A program made the position numbers and the translations under genes. From NCBI RefSeq assembly GCF_014641735.1, contig NZ_BMIH01000001.1:1-64000 (forward strand): a stretch of DNA of 64,000 nucleotides, written 5' to 3'. The stretch comes from Sphingomonas metalli (GTDB lineage: Bacteria > Pseudomonadota > Alphaproteobacteria > Sphingomonadales > Sphingomonadaceae). This document shows, one piece after another, positions 25,202 to 31,882 of this stretch. The notes below the pieces were generated by a model, which worked only from the letters and a program-made list of their open reading frames with translations, ran no database searches and was not told the DNA's origin. The stretch's first letter is position 1. Every line of letters starts with the position of its first letter.

Positions 25202-25344
25202 CCCCGCCTCTCCTTCTCTTCTGCAAGCCGCTGGCGTGCTTCAGGGCCTTTGCTTTGGGTTGATAGATCCCGGTCAGGGGTGAGGCGTAGAGCGGTGCCT
25301 GTGGCGGTTTCTCGGTAGCCGGCCGGGTCATAGAGGCGGGTCAT
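25198..25344 (-). CDS. Small phage protein
   Basis: This 48-residue basic protein begins MTRLYDPAGYRETATG and ends in a charged helix (ARQRLAEEKERRG). It overlaps the genes on both sides by four bases, which is the main evidence that it is translated. I recognise no family. Confidence 0.5.
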   Translation of the reverse strand: MTRLYDPAGYRETATGTALRLTPDRDLSTQSKGPEARQRLAEEKERRG

Positions 25345-26564
25345 GCTGCCCTCCGAAGCGGCTGGGCGAGGATGCCGAGACCAGCAATAGCCGCCCGTTC
25401 CAAGGCCACGGTGGCACGGTCGCCGGCAGCCCATAAACACGTGCCAGTAGACGGCGATACGCCCTCTGTCCCGTCCGGCCTCAAGAACCGGATCTTGCGG
25501 GTAAACAGCGCACGGTCTGCCCGGCTCCACGCATCCCAGAACCATGACGCGCTGGTGCGATCAGGCGTCAGTGCAATGCCGTTGCCATGTTTGAAGAATT
25601 TCGCGAGCCAAGGCACAATCGCATTGCGGCCACCGAACGGCGGGTTCATCCAGACAAAGTTTTCGGTGCCCCACTCGCTTTCCAGGCCGCCCCCAAACAT
25701 CGACGTGATCCATTTGCTTGCCGGGACGTGCGGCGCGCCGCCAACGGGAGCTGCCACGTCGACGTCAAAGGTTTCGCCCAACGCCTCGAACACATATGCA
25801 GGCGTGTACCACTCATCGGATGCACCGGGCGTTTCCCAACTACCCATCGCACCGCTCCATCCCATATTTCCGCACATAGGCAGGCCACCAGACAGCGGCT
25901 CTGGTGCGGGTGATCGCGCAGGAGAGGTCCCGGCCGTCCAATCATGAATGAGGTTCACCCACATATTGCCCGGACTGGCGGGATCGCGGCGGGTCTCGGG
26001 CAGGTTTGCCTGCCGGTTGTCGCTCTCGCTCGCTCGCGCGCCGTTGAGCAGCAGCACCCGGACCCCTCTCCGCCCCTGTCGGACAGCATGAGAGATCGCC
26101 TTCCGCATCGGCGTGGCCTTCAGCACCCGATACGAATAATTGTGGGCGGTGCGGCCAATGCCGAAGAATCCCTTCCGCATCACATATTCTTCGTAGGCCG
26201 TGCCAGCGTCAGCCATGACGAAATCAGGCCCGAGGCTGCCGTAATAGTCAACGACGTGATCAGTCGTCTCTTGGATGCCCGTGCCGGTCCGGCAGTGCAG
26301 GATCAGGTCGATTTTCACGCCCATGTCGCGGGCAAGCTCGACCTCGGCGGCGCTATCCCGACCACCCGACACGGTCGCTATGATATGCGTCGGCTGCTCT
26401 TCGCGAATGATGCGGTCGATCCGCTCCGCTGAAAGCTCTTTGGCACGGCTCAACGACGGGCTGATCTTGCAGCTCTCAGGATCAGTCGTCGCGTCGAACA
26501 GGCCGAGGTCGCTCGCCCCCTCCACACGATCCGCAAGAGCGGTGAGTGCTGATGCTTCGGTCAT
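25341..26564 (-). CDS. Fusion of PP-loop (PAPS-reductase-like) domain and Dam-type adenine methyltransferase
   Basis: Residues about 30-215 are a PP-loop ATP-pyrophosphatase of the phage PAPS-reductase family (IIATVSGGRDSAAEVELA; later VLLLNGARASESDNRQ). Residues about 240-400 are a phage DNA N6-adenine methyltransferase (DEWYTPAYVFEAL, DVDVAAP, and catalytic NPPF in FVWMNPPFGGR). The PP-loop part lacks its usual C-terminal about 60 residues; the join lies at MCGNMGWSG, where the two families have similar strings, so a deletion may have created the fusion. The methyltransferase may protect phage DNA. The PP-loop role is unknown; DndC uses a related fold for DNA sulfur modification. Confidence 0.85.
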   Translation of the reverse strand: MTEASALTALADRVEGASDLGLFDATTDPESCKISPSLSRAKELSAERIDRIIREEQPTHIIATVSGGRDSAAEVELARDMGVKIDLILHCRTGTGIQETTDHVVDYYGSLGPDFVMADAGTAYEEYVMRKGFFGIGRTAHNYSYRVLKATPMRKAISHAVRQGRRGVRVLLLNGARASESDNRQANLPETRRDPASPGNMWVNLIHDWTAGTSPARSPAPEPLSGGLPMCGNMGWSGAMGSWETPGASDEWYTPAYVFEALGETFDVDVAAPVGGAPHVPASKWITSMFGGGLESEWGTENFVWMNPPFGGRNAIVPWLAKFFKHGNGIALTPDRTSASWFWDAWSRADRALFTRKIRFLRPDGTEGVSPSTGTCLWAAGDRATVALERAAIAGLGILAQPLRRAA

Positions 26565-26920
26565 GCGGGCTGGCCTTGGCGGGCGAGTTGGGCGGCTTCG
26601 CGGAGCTTGGCGATGACCTCGGCTTGGGTGCGGGCACGGTCATCATTCCATGCCGAGAGCGGGCGCAAGGCGCCGGGGGCTGTTACAGGCAGGCCAACCT
26701 CGGCCGCCTCACAAGCCTTCATCGCGTAGCCGATGTTGACTTCGCAGATTGCACCGACTGCGCACCAGCAAACCGCAGGACCGCGCGTATCGCCAGCCGG
26801 ATTGCCATAGCGGTCCCGATAGACAGTATCCTGCGTCCAAGCCCCTTCCGGCGTCAGCAGGTCAGCGGCGGCATCCAGCACGTCTGCGACCATCCGCGGC
26901 GTCGTTCCCGGCGCTCCCAT
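26561..26920 (-). CDS. DUF6197-like phage protein
   Basis: This 119-residue protein starts at MGAPGTTPRMV, which overlaps the stop of the small gene upstream. The pattern VLDAAADLLTPEGAWTQ, then Gly-rich linker and WCAVGAICE, is that of the DUF6197 family common in phages and actinobacteria. Function unknown. It lies in the early leftward operon, four bases overlapping the PP-loop/Dam fusion. Confidence 0.65.
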   Translation of the reverse strand: MGAPGTTPRMVADVLDAAADLLTPEGAWTQDTVYRDRYGNPAGDTRGPAVCWCAVGAICEVNIGYAMKACEAAEVGLPVTAPGALRPLSAWNDDRARTQAEVIAKLREAAQLARQGQPA

Positions 26921-27120
26921 CACAGCACCCCTGCGATAAGAACGACCGTCACGAAGACGATCAGCATGGCCCATGCACCATCGCGGTTCTCACTGCGGCG
27001 AGCGCGTGACATCGGCGCGATCCGCTCGTTCAGCGGCGTCGGCATGTGGCGGCGGGTGTCCCAGTCTCGGGCGCGTACCGTGACGCGGGCAGAGGCGGGG
27101 ATGCGATGCGGCAGGCTCAT
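26920..27120 (-). CDS. Small single-pass membrane protein
   Basis: This 66-residue protein has an Arg-rich N-terminal half (positive-inside) and one C-terminal transmembrane helix (WAMLIVFVTVVLIAGVL). It overlaps recT by four bases. Tail-anchored early phage proteins of this type are often superinfection-exclusion or host-takeover factors, but nothing in the sequence shows this. Confidence 0.55.
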   Translation of the reverse strand: MSLPHRIPASARVTVRARDWDTRRHMPTPLNERIAPMSRARRSENRDGAWAMLIVFVTVVLIAGVL

Positions 27121-28088
27121 GCGATCACCCGCTGGCGGGCTTCTTCAGCCGCCTCCCGGATTCGTGCGCCGTCCTCATCAGTGATGCCGTCGCGGACGAC
27201 CTCGAACGCTTTCCATGCTGCGCTGTACGCGGCTTCGCCGTCCGCCTGGCGGAACGCATCGATCAGCGCTTCCGCATCATCGGAATGAACCTCGCCTCGC
27301 TGCTCGTCGGCCGGGCCTTCCAGCGTCTGTTCGAGAGCATCAAGGCGCGAAACCGGTGCGACCGGGCGCATCGTCGCAGGCTGCGGCTCGTTCTCGAGCG
27401 TCTCATCCCGCTCGAAGAGCTCCACGTCTGTGGACATCGGCAGTCGCTTCGACAGCCTGCGCATGACCGTCTTGCGGGCCATCTCGGCGTACCAGTCGAC
27501 CCACGGCCCCTTGTCTTTGGAGCGGCTGACGTTGCGTACCTTCTCGATCTCCTCAAGGTTCATCACCTCGAGAAGCTGAGAGCCATCCTTCAGCACGGCA
27601 GTGGCGTACGCGCCGATGATGCGCCCGCGCGGCTGATCGAGGGGCGGTGTCGTGTGCGTGACCGTTTCGTCGAAGCCCAAGCTCCAAACGAAAGTGTCGT
27701 TTTCGCAGACGACCTGCGCGGACACCTTAGCAACGTCACCAGATTGGCGGATCTTCTTCAGCACGCCAGAGATCATCGGCATGGCCTGGACCTTCTTTGC
27801 CCAGCCGCCCGTCGCGCGATCCTTGGCGTTGAAGATCACCAGCGCGGCCTCGCGACCGTCCGGCAACAGGCCGTCCTGCGCCAAGCGAACGCAGGCCGCG
27901 AACAGGGTCTGACGATCAGCGTCCAGCAGCTCAGGGTTCCCGGTGATTGCCGTCTGAGCGACGCGCGTGAACTTCTCGACGCTGATATGCGCAGGCAATG
28001 CGGCCTTGAAGGACGGTGCCATGGCGGTGAGGCTTTCGCGCAGCACCTGCACGGGGCTGGCGGTACGGGTTGCAAGCTGAGTAGCCAT
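27117..28088 (-). CDS. recT: RecT family single-strand annealing protein
   Basis: This 323-residue protein has the RecT core: KFTRVAQTAITGNPELLDADRQTL, then AAQ-like DGLLPDGREAALVIFN, AMPMISGVLKKIRQSGD and VDWYAEMARKTVMRRLSKRLP. It anneals complementary single strands during phage recombination and genome repair. The C-terminal 70 residues are acidic, typical of a protein-interaction tail. It is translated directly after the exonuclease gene (ATG overlaps the TAA), forming the usual exo/annealase pair. Confidence 0.93.
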   Translation of the reverse strand: MATQLATRTASPVQVLRESLTAMAPSFKAALPAHISVEKFTRVAQTAITGNPELLDADRQTLFAACVRLAQDGLLPDGREAALVIFNAKDRATGGWAKKVQAMPMISGVLKKIRQSGDVAKVSAQVVCENDTFVWSLGFDETVTHTTPPLDQPRGRIIGAYATAVLKDGSQLLEVMNLEEIEKVRNVSRSKDKGPWVDWYAEMARKTVMRRLSKRLPMSTDVELFERDETLENEPQPATMRPVAPVSRLDALEQTLEGPADEQRGEVHSDDAEALIDAFRQADGEAAYSAAWKAFEVVRDGITDEDGARIREAAEEARQRVIA

Positions 28089-29008
28089 TATGCGACACTC
28101 CTGACATCGAAGCGCCGGTAGCCGCGGCGCCCTTTGATGATTTCCCCGGCAACCGCTTCGCGATCCGGAGTTCCCTTGGTCTGGTTCGCGCCGACTCGAT
28201 GGCCGGGCAGCAGCGCGCGGCCGGCGGTGCCGATGCGCTCAATCAGCCGCGTCTTGGCAAACTCCATCGCGGCCTCTGCCTCGTCTCGGCGGGCTCGAGC
28301 GGCGAGAAAATCGATCGCGTCCTGTTCGGCGTCGAGATTGTCGCGCAGGTCGGCGACCTCCTCGGTTGGCTCGCCAAGCACCTCGACCAGCGCCTTGCCG
28401 TCGCGGCTGTAATCGACGGCCGGCTCGTTGCCCGCCTCGACGTCGGCCCAGAACGCAGCGACCCGGCGCTCGATCTCGGCGAAAAGCGATGGCCGCGCCT
28501 CGTACTGGAAGCGGCGGAGCTCGTTGCCGCCCACCAGCACGATCAGGTCCGCCCACCCTGCCCCGGTCAGCCCGGCATAGGTCTGTGCCTGGAGAAGGTA
28601 GTGCAGCGGCGGTTCGTCGCCCCAGCCCTTCGCGATGAGCCAATCGGCGGTCTTGACCTCAAGGATGCCGCGGCCGCGCTCCGGGCAGATCACCACCTTG
28701 TCCGGGTGGCCACCCAGGCCCTTGCCGTTGTCGATGCGGCCCGGCGTCTCGGCGGGCTGGTAGCCCCAGCGCTCGCAGGCTGCTTCCACCACAAGCGGCT
28801 CGAGCTTCACACCGAAGTAGACGCGCTCGTTCTCGGGCTGGCCATCGACCACCGCGTTGAACTCGGGCGTGGCGATCGTGCCGCGCTTGCGATGATAGAG
28901 CTCGTAGCGGGTCAGCCACGGGCTGGCGTCAAATAGGGCGGCGACTTCGCTGGCGCCGACGACCTTCGCCCGGAACAGCGCATCGCTGATGTTAGCGGGC
29001 GCGTTCAT
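28088..29008 (-). CDS. YqaJ-type phage recombination exonuclease
   Basis: The 306-residue lambda-exonuclease-type PD-(D/E)XK nuclease shows GASEVAALFDASPWLTRYEL near the N-terminus, the active site GHPDKVV...ILEVKTAD (Asp, Glu, Lys) and the HYLLQAQTYAGLTG helix. It resects double-strand ends 5' to 3' and hands single strands to RecT. The C-terminal about 80 residues are extra helical sequence. It lies immediately upstream of recT. Confidence 0.93.
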   Translation of the reverse strand: MNAPANISDALFRAKVVGASEVAALFDASPWLTRYELYHRKRGTIATPEFNAVVDGQPENERVYFGVKLEPLVVEAACERWGYQPAETPGRIDNGKGLGGHPDKVVICPERGRGILEVKTADWLIAKGWGDEPPLHYLLQAQTYAGLTGAGWADLIVLVGGNELRRFQYEARPSLFAEIERRVAAFWADVEAGNEPAVDYSRDGKALVEVLGEPTEEVADLRDNLDAEQDAIDFLAARARRDEAEAAMEFAKTRLIERIGTAGRALLPGHRVGANQTKGTPDREAVAGEIIKGRRGYRRFDVRSVA

Positions 29009-29184
29009 GCCTGCATCTCCGGAAGGTAGCGGCCCTTGCCGTCGCGCTTGCGGGGGCCTGTGAAGCGGTGAAGCTGCAAGACCAGCTTGCGGTTGGCCTC
29101 GAACAGCTTGCGGTGCGCATCGTCCGTGTCGGCGAGCTGGCGCAGGACGCGCTCATGCTCTGCGCGGGTGATGAAGCCGAACAT
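29005..29184 (-). CDS. Small basic phage protein
   Basis: This gene encodes 59 residues. It starts at ATG 29184 with AGGAGA just upstream and ends at a TGA overlapping the exonuclease start. The product begins MFGFITRAEHERVLRQLADT and has a heptad-like helix then a basic tail (PRKRDGKGRYLP). No family recognised; the tight overlaps and good ribosome-binding site support it. Confidence 0.65.
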   Translation of the reverse strand: MFGFITRAEHERVLRQLADTDDAHRKLFEANRKLVLQLHRFTGPRKRDGKGRYLPEMQA

Positions 29185-29351
29185 CAGAGGTTCTCCTGTG
29201 CGCGCCGGATGATCTCATCGAACGGCGTGAAGGTTTCGGTGAAGGCGGATTGCAGCGCTGTGGTCAGCACCTCGCGATCGGCGATCATCTCCCGCTCCAT
29301 GTCCGCCAGAAAGCCAGCAGTGATGCGGCCGGGGGTGTCGAGGGCGGTCAC
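29184..29351 (-). CDS. Small phage protein
   Basis: This 55-residue product begins at GTG 29351 overlapping the previous stop (GTGA). The sequence TALDTPGRITAGFLADMERE followed by TFTPFDEIIRRAQENL is helical and acidic. Unknown function. Confidence 0.55.
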   Translation of the reverse strand: MTALDTPGRITAGFLADMEREMIADREVLTTALQSAFTETFTPFDEIIRRAQENL

Positions 29352-29527
29352 CGCAGATACTCGCGATAAACCGGACCCGTGATGAAGCAGGCGGCAACAA
29401 CCTTGCCGATGGCGAGCACCCACCAGAGCAAACCAGTCGCAGTGTCAGCCGAGAATGACTGAGCCATCCACAACCAGATTGTGCCGACCATGCAGGTGCC
29501 AAAAAAGAAGTCGAATGCCCGGCTCAT
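29348..29527 (-). CDS. Small two-pass membrane protein
   Basis: This gene encodes 59 residues from MSRAFDFFFG, with ATG 29527 overlapping the stop of the zinc-ribbon gene. Two hydrophobic helices (about 7-24 and 33-52) are joined by a polar loop (SFSADTATG). Function unknown; holin-like size but in the early arm, away from the lysis cassette. Confidence 0.6.
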   Translation of the reverse strand: MSRAFDFFFGTCMVGTIWLWMAQSFSADTATGLLWWVLAIGKVVAACFITGPVYREYLR

Positions 29528-29718
29528 GCCCACACCCCGCCATTCGCGTGGATGACCGGGGCGAGCGCAAAGTCACCCTCGCGGATCGTGCGCTCACACA
29601 GGCCGCAATAGGGCTCGCCGAAGAAGCTGCGCCCCTGAGCCACGCTGCCGCAGTCGACGCAGGTCGGGCGGTCAGGGTTCCAGACGCGCGCTGCGGTGAT
29701 GGGGGATATGGCGTTCAT
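29524..29718 (-). CDS. Zinc-ribbon phage protein
   Basis: This 64-residue protein carries two CxxC pairs: CVDCGS and CGLCERT (YCGLCERTIREGD). They should bind one zinc ion. Proteins of this shape resemble small phage C4 zinc-finger/DksA-TraR-like factors, but the helical part of TraR is missing. It overlaps neighbours by four bases on each side. Confidence 0.65.
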   Translation of the reverse strand: MNAISPITAARVWNPDRPTCVDCGSVAQGRSFFGEPYCGLCERTIREGDFALAPVIHANGGVWA

Positions 29719-30005
29719 GCCGCCTGCTCCAGCGCGGGCAGCGCGTCGGCGCCGACGATCTCAGGTGTGCGGTTTTGAGCTGCCTTCGTCAGCGCCTCGG
29801 TTAGAGCCAAGCGGATGCTGACATCGCTGTGGCCCTGCGAGCAACCGATGCCGTCGCGGGCGTACCCAGTGTAGTGCACGTTAGCGGTGCGCACGATGCG
29901 GTCGCCAACAACCATGCGCCCGACCGACACAGAGGTCAGGCCATTGTCCGCTGCGATCTTATCAAGAGCCGCTTCAAGCGAGCCGGCTGCGGTGGTGTCT
30001 GTCAC
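29715..30005 (-). CDS. First gene of the leftward early operon, hypothetical
   Basis: This 96-residue protein starts at GTG 30005 with GGGAG upstream. It contains SVSVGRMVVGDRIVRTANVHYTGYAR, a beta-rich segment, and SIRLALTEALTKAAQN, a helix. It is the first gene after the leftward promoter/operator pair (30043-30094), so it should be the first early gene repressed in the lysogen. No family recognised. Confidence 0.6.
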   Translation of the reverse strand: MTDTTAAGSLEAALDKIAADNGLTSVSVGRMVVGDRIVRTANVHYTGYARDGIGCSQGHSDVSIRLALTEALTKAAQNRTPEIVGADALPALEQAA

Positions 30006-30042
30006 CGTGGATCTCCCTGCCGCGTGCTGCGGCGATGGGAGG

Positions 30043-30071
30043 TATATGCGACAATCGCAGACGGCTTGCAA
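30043..30071 (-). promoter_or_regulatory. Leftward early promoter (PL-like)
   Basis: The minus strand shows TTGCAA (30071-30066), a 17-base spacer and CATATA (30048-30043). The spacer carries an operator half-site, so repressor bound at 30045-30061 would block RNA polymerase. It drives the operon from 30005 to integrase. Confidence 0.6.
30045..30061. promoter_or_regulatory. Repressor operator OL1-like
   Basis: TATGCGACAATCGCAGA is one mismatch away from the palindrome TCTGCG-N5-CGCAGA. It overlaps the spacer and -10 of the leftward promoter. Confidence 0.7.
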
Positions 30072-30077
30072 CACAAT

Positions 30078-30094
30078 TCTGCGACTACCGCAGA
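30078..30094. promoter_or_regulatory. Repressor operator OL2-like
   Basis: TCTGCGACTACCGCAGA has perfect 6-bp half-sites and a 5-bp spacer. Its centre lies 33 bp (about three helical turns) from the neighbouring site, compatible with cooperative repressor binding. TTGACT at 30099 may be the -35 of a rightward promoter for the gene at 30162. Confidence 0.75.
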
Positions 30095-30161
30095 TTTATT
30101 GACTTTGCCTCGAACCGCGTTCTACTTATGTTCTGCACGTGAGTCGATCGGAGGATGCGTT

Positions 30162-30392
30162 GTGCTGCTGTACCGTTTGATGATGTTCGGAAAGCCGCTC
30201 GGGCCGTGGCGGCGGTCGCAACGACTGGTGAATGCCGATGCGCTAGAGCATGGATATGGCAGCTACGACGAGCACAAGCGCTTCTTCGTTACGGCACCCG
30301 CTCATATCGAGTCGATCCATGAGTACGAGCTTATGAGGCTCGCCGCGGCACGTCCCGCATCGAATACGAAAAGACACGCCCGAGGATTTTGA
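30162..30392 (+). CDS. Small phage protein between operators and repressor
   Basis: This gene encodes 76 residues starting at GTG with GGAGGA seven bases upstream. The sequence contains LMMFGKPLGPWRRSQ and a polar middle with no recognised domain. It runs toward the repressor and overlaps its 3' end by 62 bp. It is the only plus-strand gene left of the repressor, so it may be expressed from the operator-controlled region in the lytic state or modulate repressor mRNA by antisense overlap. Confidence 0.5.
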   Translation: MLLYRLMMFGKPLGPWRRSQRLVNADALEHGYGSYDEHKRFFVTAPAHIESIHEYELMRLAAARPASNTKRHARGF

Positions 30393-30912
30393 GCGGGCGA
30401 TCGCCGATCAGGATGTCCTTGTGCTCGTCGTTGGTCGAGCACGGCACCAGCCGAGCCGGGGCCTCCTGATATTCCTTGAAGGTCGTTTCGCCATCATCGG
30501 ATAGCACGACATACCGCCGACCCGGCCATAGCGCCGTATCGTCCGGGTCAATGACGAGCGTTGCGCCGTTTGGAACCACCAGATCCATGCTGTCGCCCTT
30601 CACGGTGAGAGCGTAAGCATTCGGCGGGGTCTCTGGGTCAGACACCGCCAACCTCCGGCCACCCGCCTGTTCTGCCGGACGAAACGCCCCGGCAGGCACC
30701 TCGCCTAGAAGCGGTATCGTTCGAATAGACGGCGCAGACGCCTCTTCGACCAGCACGGACCTGATCGCCTCCAGCTCGGTTACCTGGATGCGACGCCGCG
30801 CTTTGCCGAGTGATTTCGTCAGAAAATTCTCTTCGATGCCCGTGGCGTTCGCGAGATCGCGAATGCTCATATTGCGGTCGGCCAGGGCCGCTCGAATCTG
30901 TTCCGGTGTCAT
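30331..30912 (-). CDS. CI-type repressor, HTH plus S24 peptidase
   Basis: This gene encodes 193 residues from MTPEQIRAALADRN. The N-terminal XRE-type helix-turn-helix (MSIRDLANATGIEENFL) is followed by a LexA/S24 domain with the cleavage-site region LLGEVPAGAF (Ala-Gly), catalytic Ser in VKGDSMDLVVPNG and Lys in ETTFKEYQ. RecA-stimulated self-cleavage would trigger induction. ATG 30912 is preferred because a promoter -10 (GATAAT) overlaps the upstream ATG at 30954. It binds, by inference, the four TCTGCG-N5-CGCAGA sites. Confidence 0.92.
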   Translation of the reverse strand: MTPEQIRAALADRNMSIRDLANATGIEENFLTKSLGKARRRIQVTELEAIRSVLVEEASAPSIRTIPLLGEVPAGAFRPAEQAGGRRLAVSDPETPPNAYALTVKGDSMDLVVPNGATLVIDPDDTALWPGRRYVVLSDDGETTFKEYQEAPARLVPCSTNDEHKDILIGDRPLKILGRVFSYSMRDVPRRAS

Positions 30913-30946
30913 ACCCGACCTGAACCGGACAGCCGGCTGCACTGCA

Positions 30947-30963
30947 ACTGCCATTATCGCAGA
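30947..30963. promoter_or_regulatory. Operator OR-like (repressor side)
   Basis: ACTGCCATTATCGCAGA keeps one perfect half-site and a degenerate other. The leftward -10 GATAAT (30958-30953) of the repressor promoter lies inside it, with GACAAT 18 bases upstream, suggesting autoregulation. Confidence 0.6.
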
Positions 30964-30970
30964 TTTTCGC

Positions 30971-30999
30971 TTGCATATTGTCTGCGGTTATCGCAGATA
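30971..30999 (+). promoter_or_regulatory. Rightward promoter (PR-like)
   Basis: TTGCAT (30971-30976), 17 bases and CAGATA (30994-30999), with the best operator inside the spacer. The expected transcription start falls at about the cro-like ATG (31006), so that message may be leaderless. Confidence 0.5.
30981..30997. promoter_or_regulatory. Operator OR-like (cro side)
   Basis: TCTGCGGTTATCGCAGA is a perfect 6+5+6 palindrome. It is 34 bp from the neighbouring operator and covers the rightward promoter. Confidence 0.75.
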
Positions 31000-31005
31000 C
31001 GCTGT

Positions 31006-31227
31006 ATGCACAACCCCGCCGAAGCCTTGATCGATGCGCTGGGCGGCACCACTGCGGTGTCGCGGCTGACCGACGCGCCGCTCTCCACCGTCCATAGCTG
31101 GCGCAAAAACGGCATTCCGCGGTCGCGGCTGTCGCATCTGCGGCTGGCTGTGAAGGTCGCCAAGGTCGACGTCGATTTTGACCGGCTGGCCGTGGGCGTG
31201 ACGCCCGAAGCAGCGAGGGCCGCATAA
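31006..31227 (+). CDS. Cro/YdaS-like transcriptional regulator
   Basis: This 73-residue protein is divergent from the repressor. PAEALIDALGGTTAVSRLTDAPLSTVHSWRKNGIPRSRL is a YdaS/Cro-type helix-turn-helix, in the expected place for Cro. It should bind the same operators and favour the lytic path. There is no ribosome-binding site ahead of the ATG, consistent with a leaderless transcript from the overlapping promoter. Confidence 0.85.
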   Translation: MHNPAEALIDALGGTTAVSRLTDAPLSTVHSWRKNGIPRSRLSHLRLAVKVAKVDVDFDRLAVGVTPEAARAA

Positions 31228-31388
31228 TGGGCGACTACCTCGACGCAGGCCAGACCGCGCGCCTTGAGTGCCTGAAGCTGGCGATGACGCTCCGCGACCT
31301 CACCCCGCAGCAGAAGCTGGAGTTCGCGCATCAGGCTGCGGCCTTTGTTGGTGAGGGTAAGGCGCTCGAGCAGGAGGACGCGGCATGA
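31227..31388 (+). CDS. Small phage protein
   Basis: This gene encodes 53 residues; its ATG shares one base with the cro-like stop (TAATG). The helical acidic product begins MGDYLDAGQTARLECLKLAM and contains LTPQQKLEFAHQAAAF. It is tightly coupled to genes on both sides. No family recognised. Confidence 0.6.
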   Translation: MGDYLDAGQTARLECLKLAMTLRDLTPQQKLEFAHQAAAFVGEGKALEQEDAA

Positions 31389-31882
31389 GCGGCACCTACG
31401 ACAGCGCCATCGCTGCGGCGATCGGGAACGGCCCGCTCCCCCATGGTGCAGCGGCTGTAGCCTTTATTCATGCCTATAATCTCGGCATCGCAGCCGGGGC
31501 GGACGGTCGTGACGCGATCAGTCTTCCGGCGTCGATCCTTCCGCCAGCCGGTTCCGTGCAAGAGACCACAGCTCGCGCAGTTCCGGGTCGAGCACCTGAA
31601 GCTCCGCGATGCTCATCGGCAGCGTTATCTCGGAAGGCGTCAACAGCCCTTTCCGGATTAGCGCCGCAGCAATCGACTCGATCCACAGCACTTCCGCGCG
31701 GATGGAATTCCGCAGCCGATGCAGTGCGTCGTGCTCTTCGCTCATTCTGGTCTCCGGTGACTGGTCGCAACAGCACCGTAGCCGAAGCCGCTGGGGAGTC
31801 GATCCCCAGCGGTGAAGGGCGCACCGAACAGAACGCCTCTTCAGCCTCACGTCTGCTGCGGCGTTTGTGGGGTGCGGCGTGA
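31385..31882 (+). CDS. Hypothetical phage protein, C-terminal part doubtful
   Basis: The 165 codons start at ATGA overlap. The first about 45 residues (MSGTYDSAIAAAIGNGPLPH, then FIHAYNLGIAAGADG) look like a real small protein. Beyond about residue 48 the composition becomes Ser/Ala/Arg-rich and lies exactly antisense to a minus-strand gene at 31518-31745, which has better protein character and a ribosome-binding site. The stop overlaps the HNH start (TGATG), so the frame is kept by the operon. Confidence 0.5.
   Translation: MSGTYDSAIAAAIGNGPLPHGAAAVAFIHAYNLGIAAGADGRDAISLPASILPPAGSVQETTARAVPGRAPEAPRCSSAALSRKASTALSGLAPQQSTRSTALPRGWNSAADAVRRALRSFWSPVTGRNSTVAEAAGESIPSGEGRTEQNASSASRLLRRLWGAA
31518..31745 (-). 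CDS. Small minus-strand protein inside the rightward operon
   Basis: This gene encodes 75 residues starting at ATG 31745, with GGAG six bases before it. The product (MSEEHDALHRLRNSIRAEVL, then AALIRKGLLTPSEITL and LRELWSLARNRLAEG) is helical with sensible hydrophobic spacing. It would be the only leftward gene in this arm and is antisense to the end of the gene at 31385. A lysogenic accessory (moron) gene is possible. Confidence 0.5.
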   Translation of the reverse strand: MSEEHDALHRLRNSIRAEVLWIESIAAALIRKGLLTPSEITLPMSIAELQVLDPELRELWSLARNRLAEGSTPED

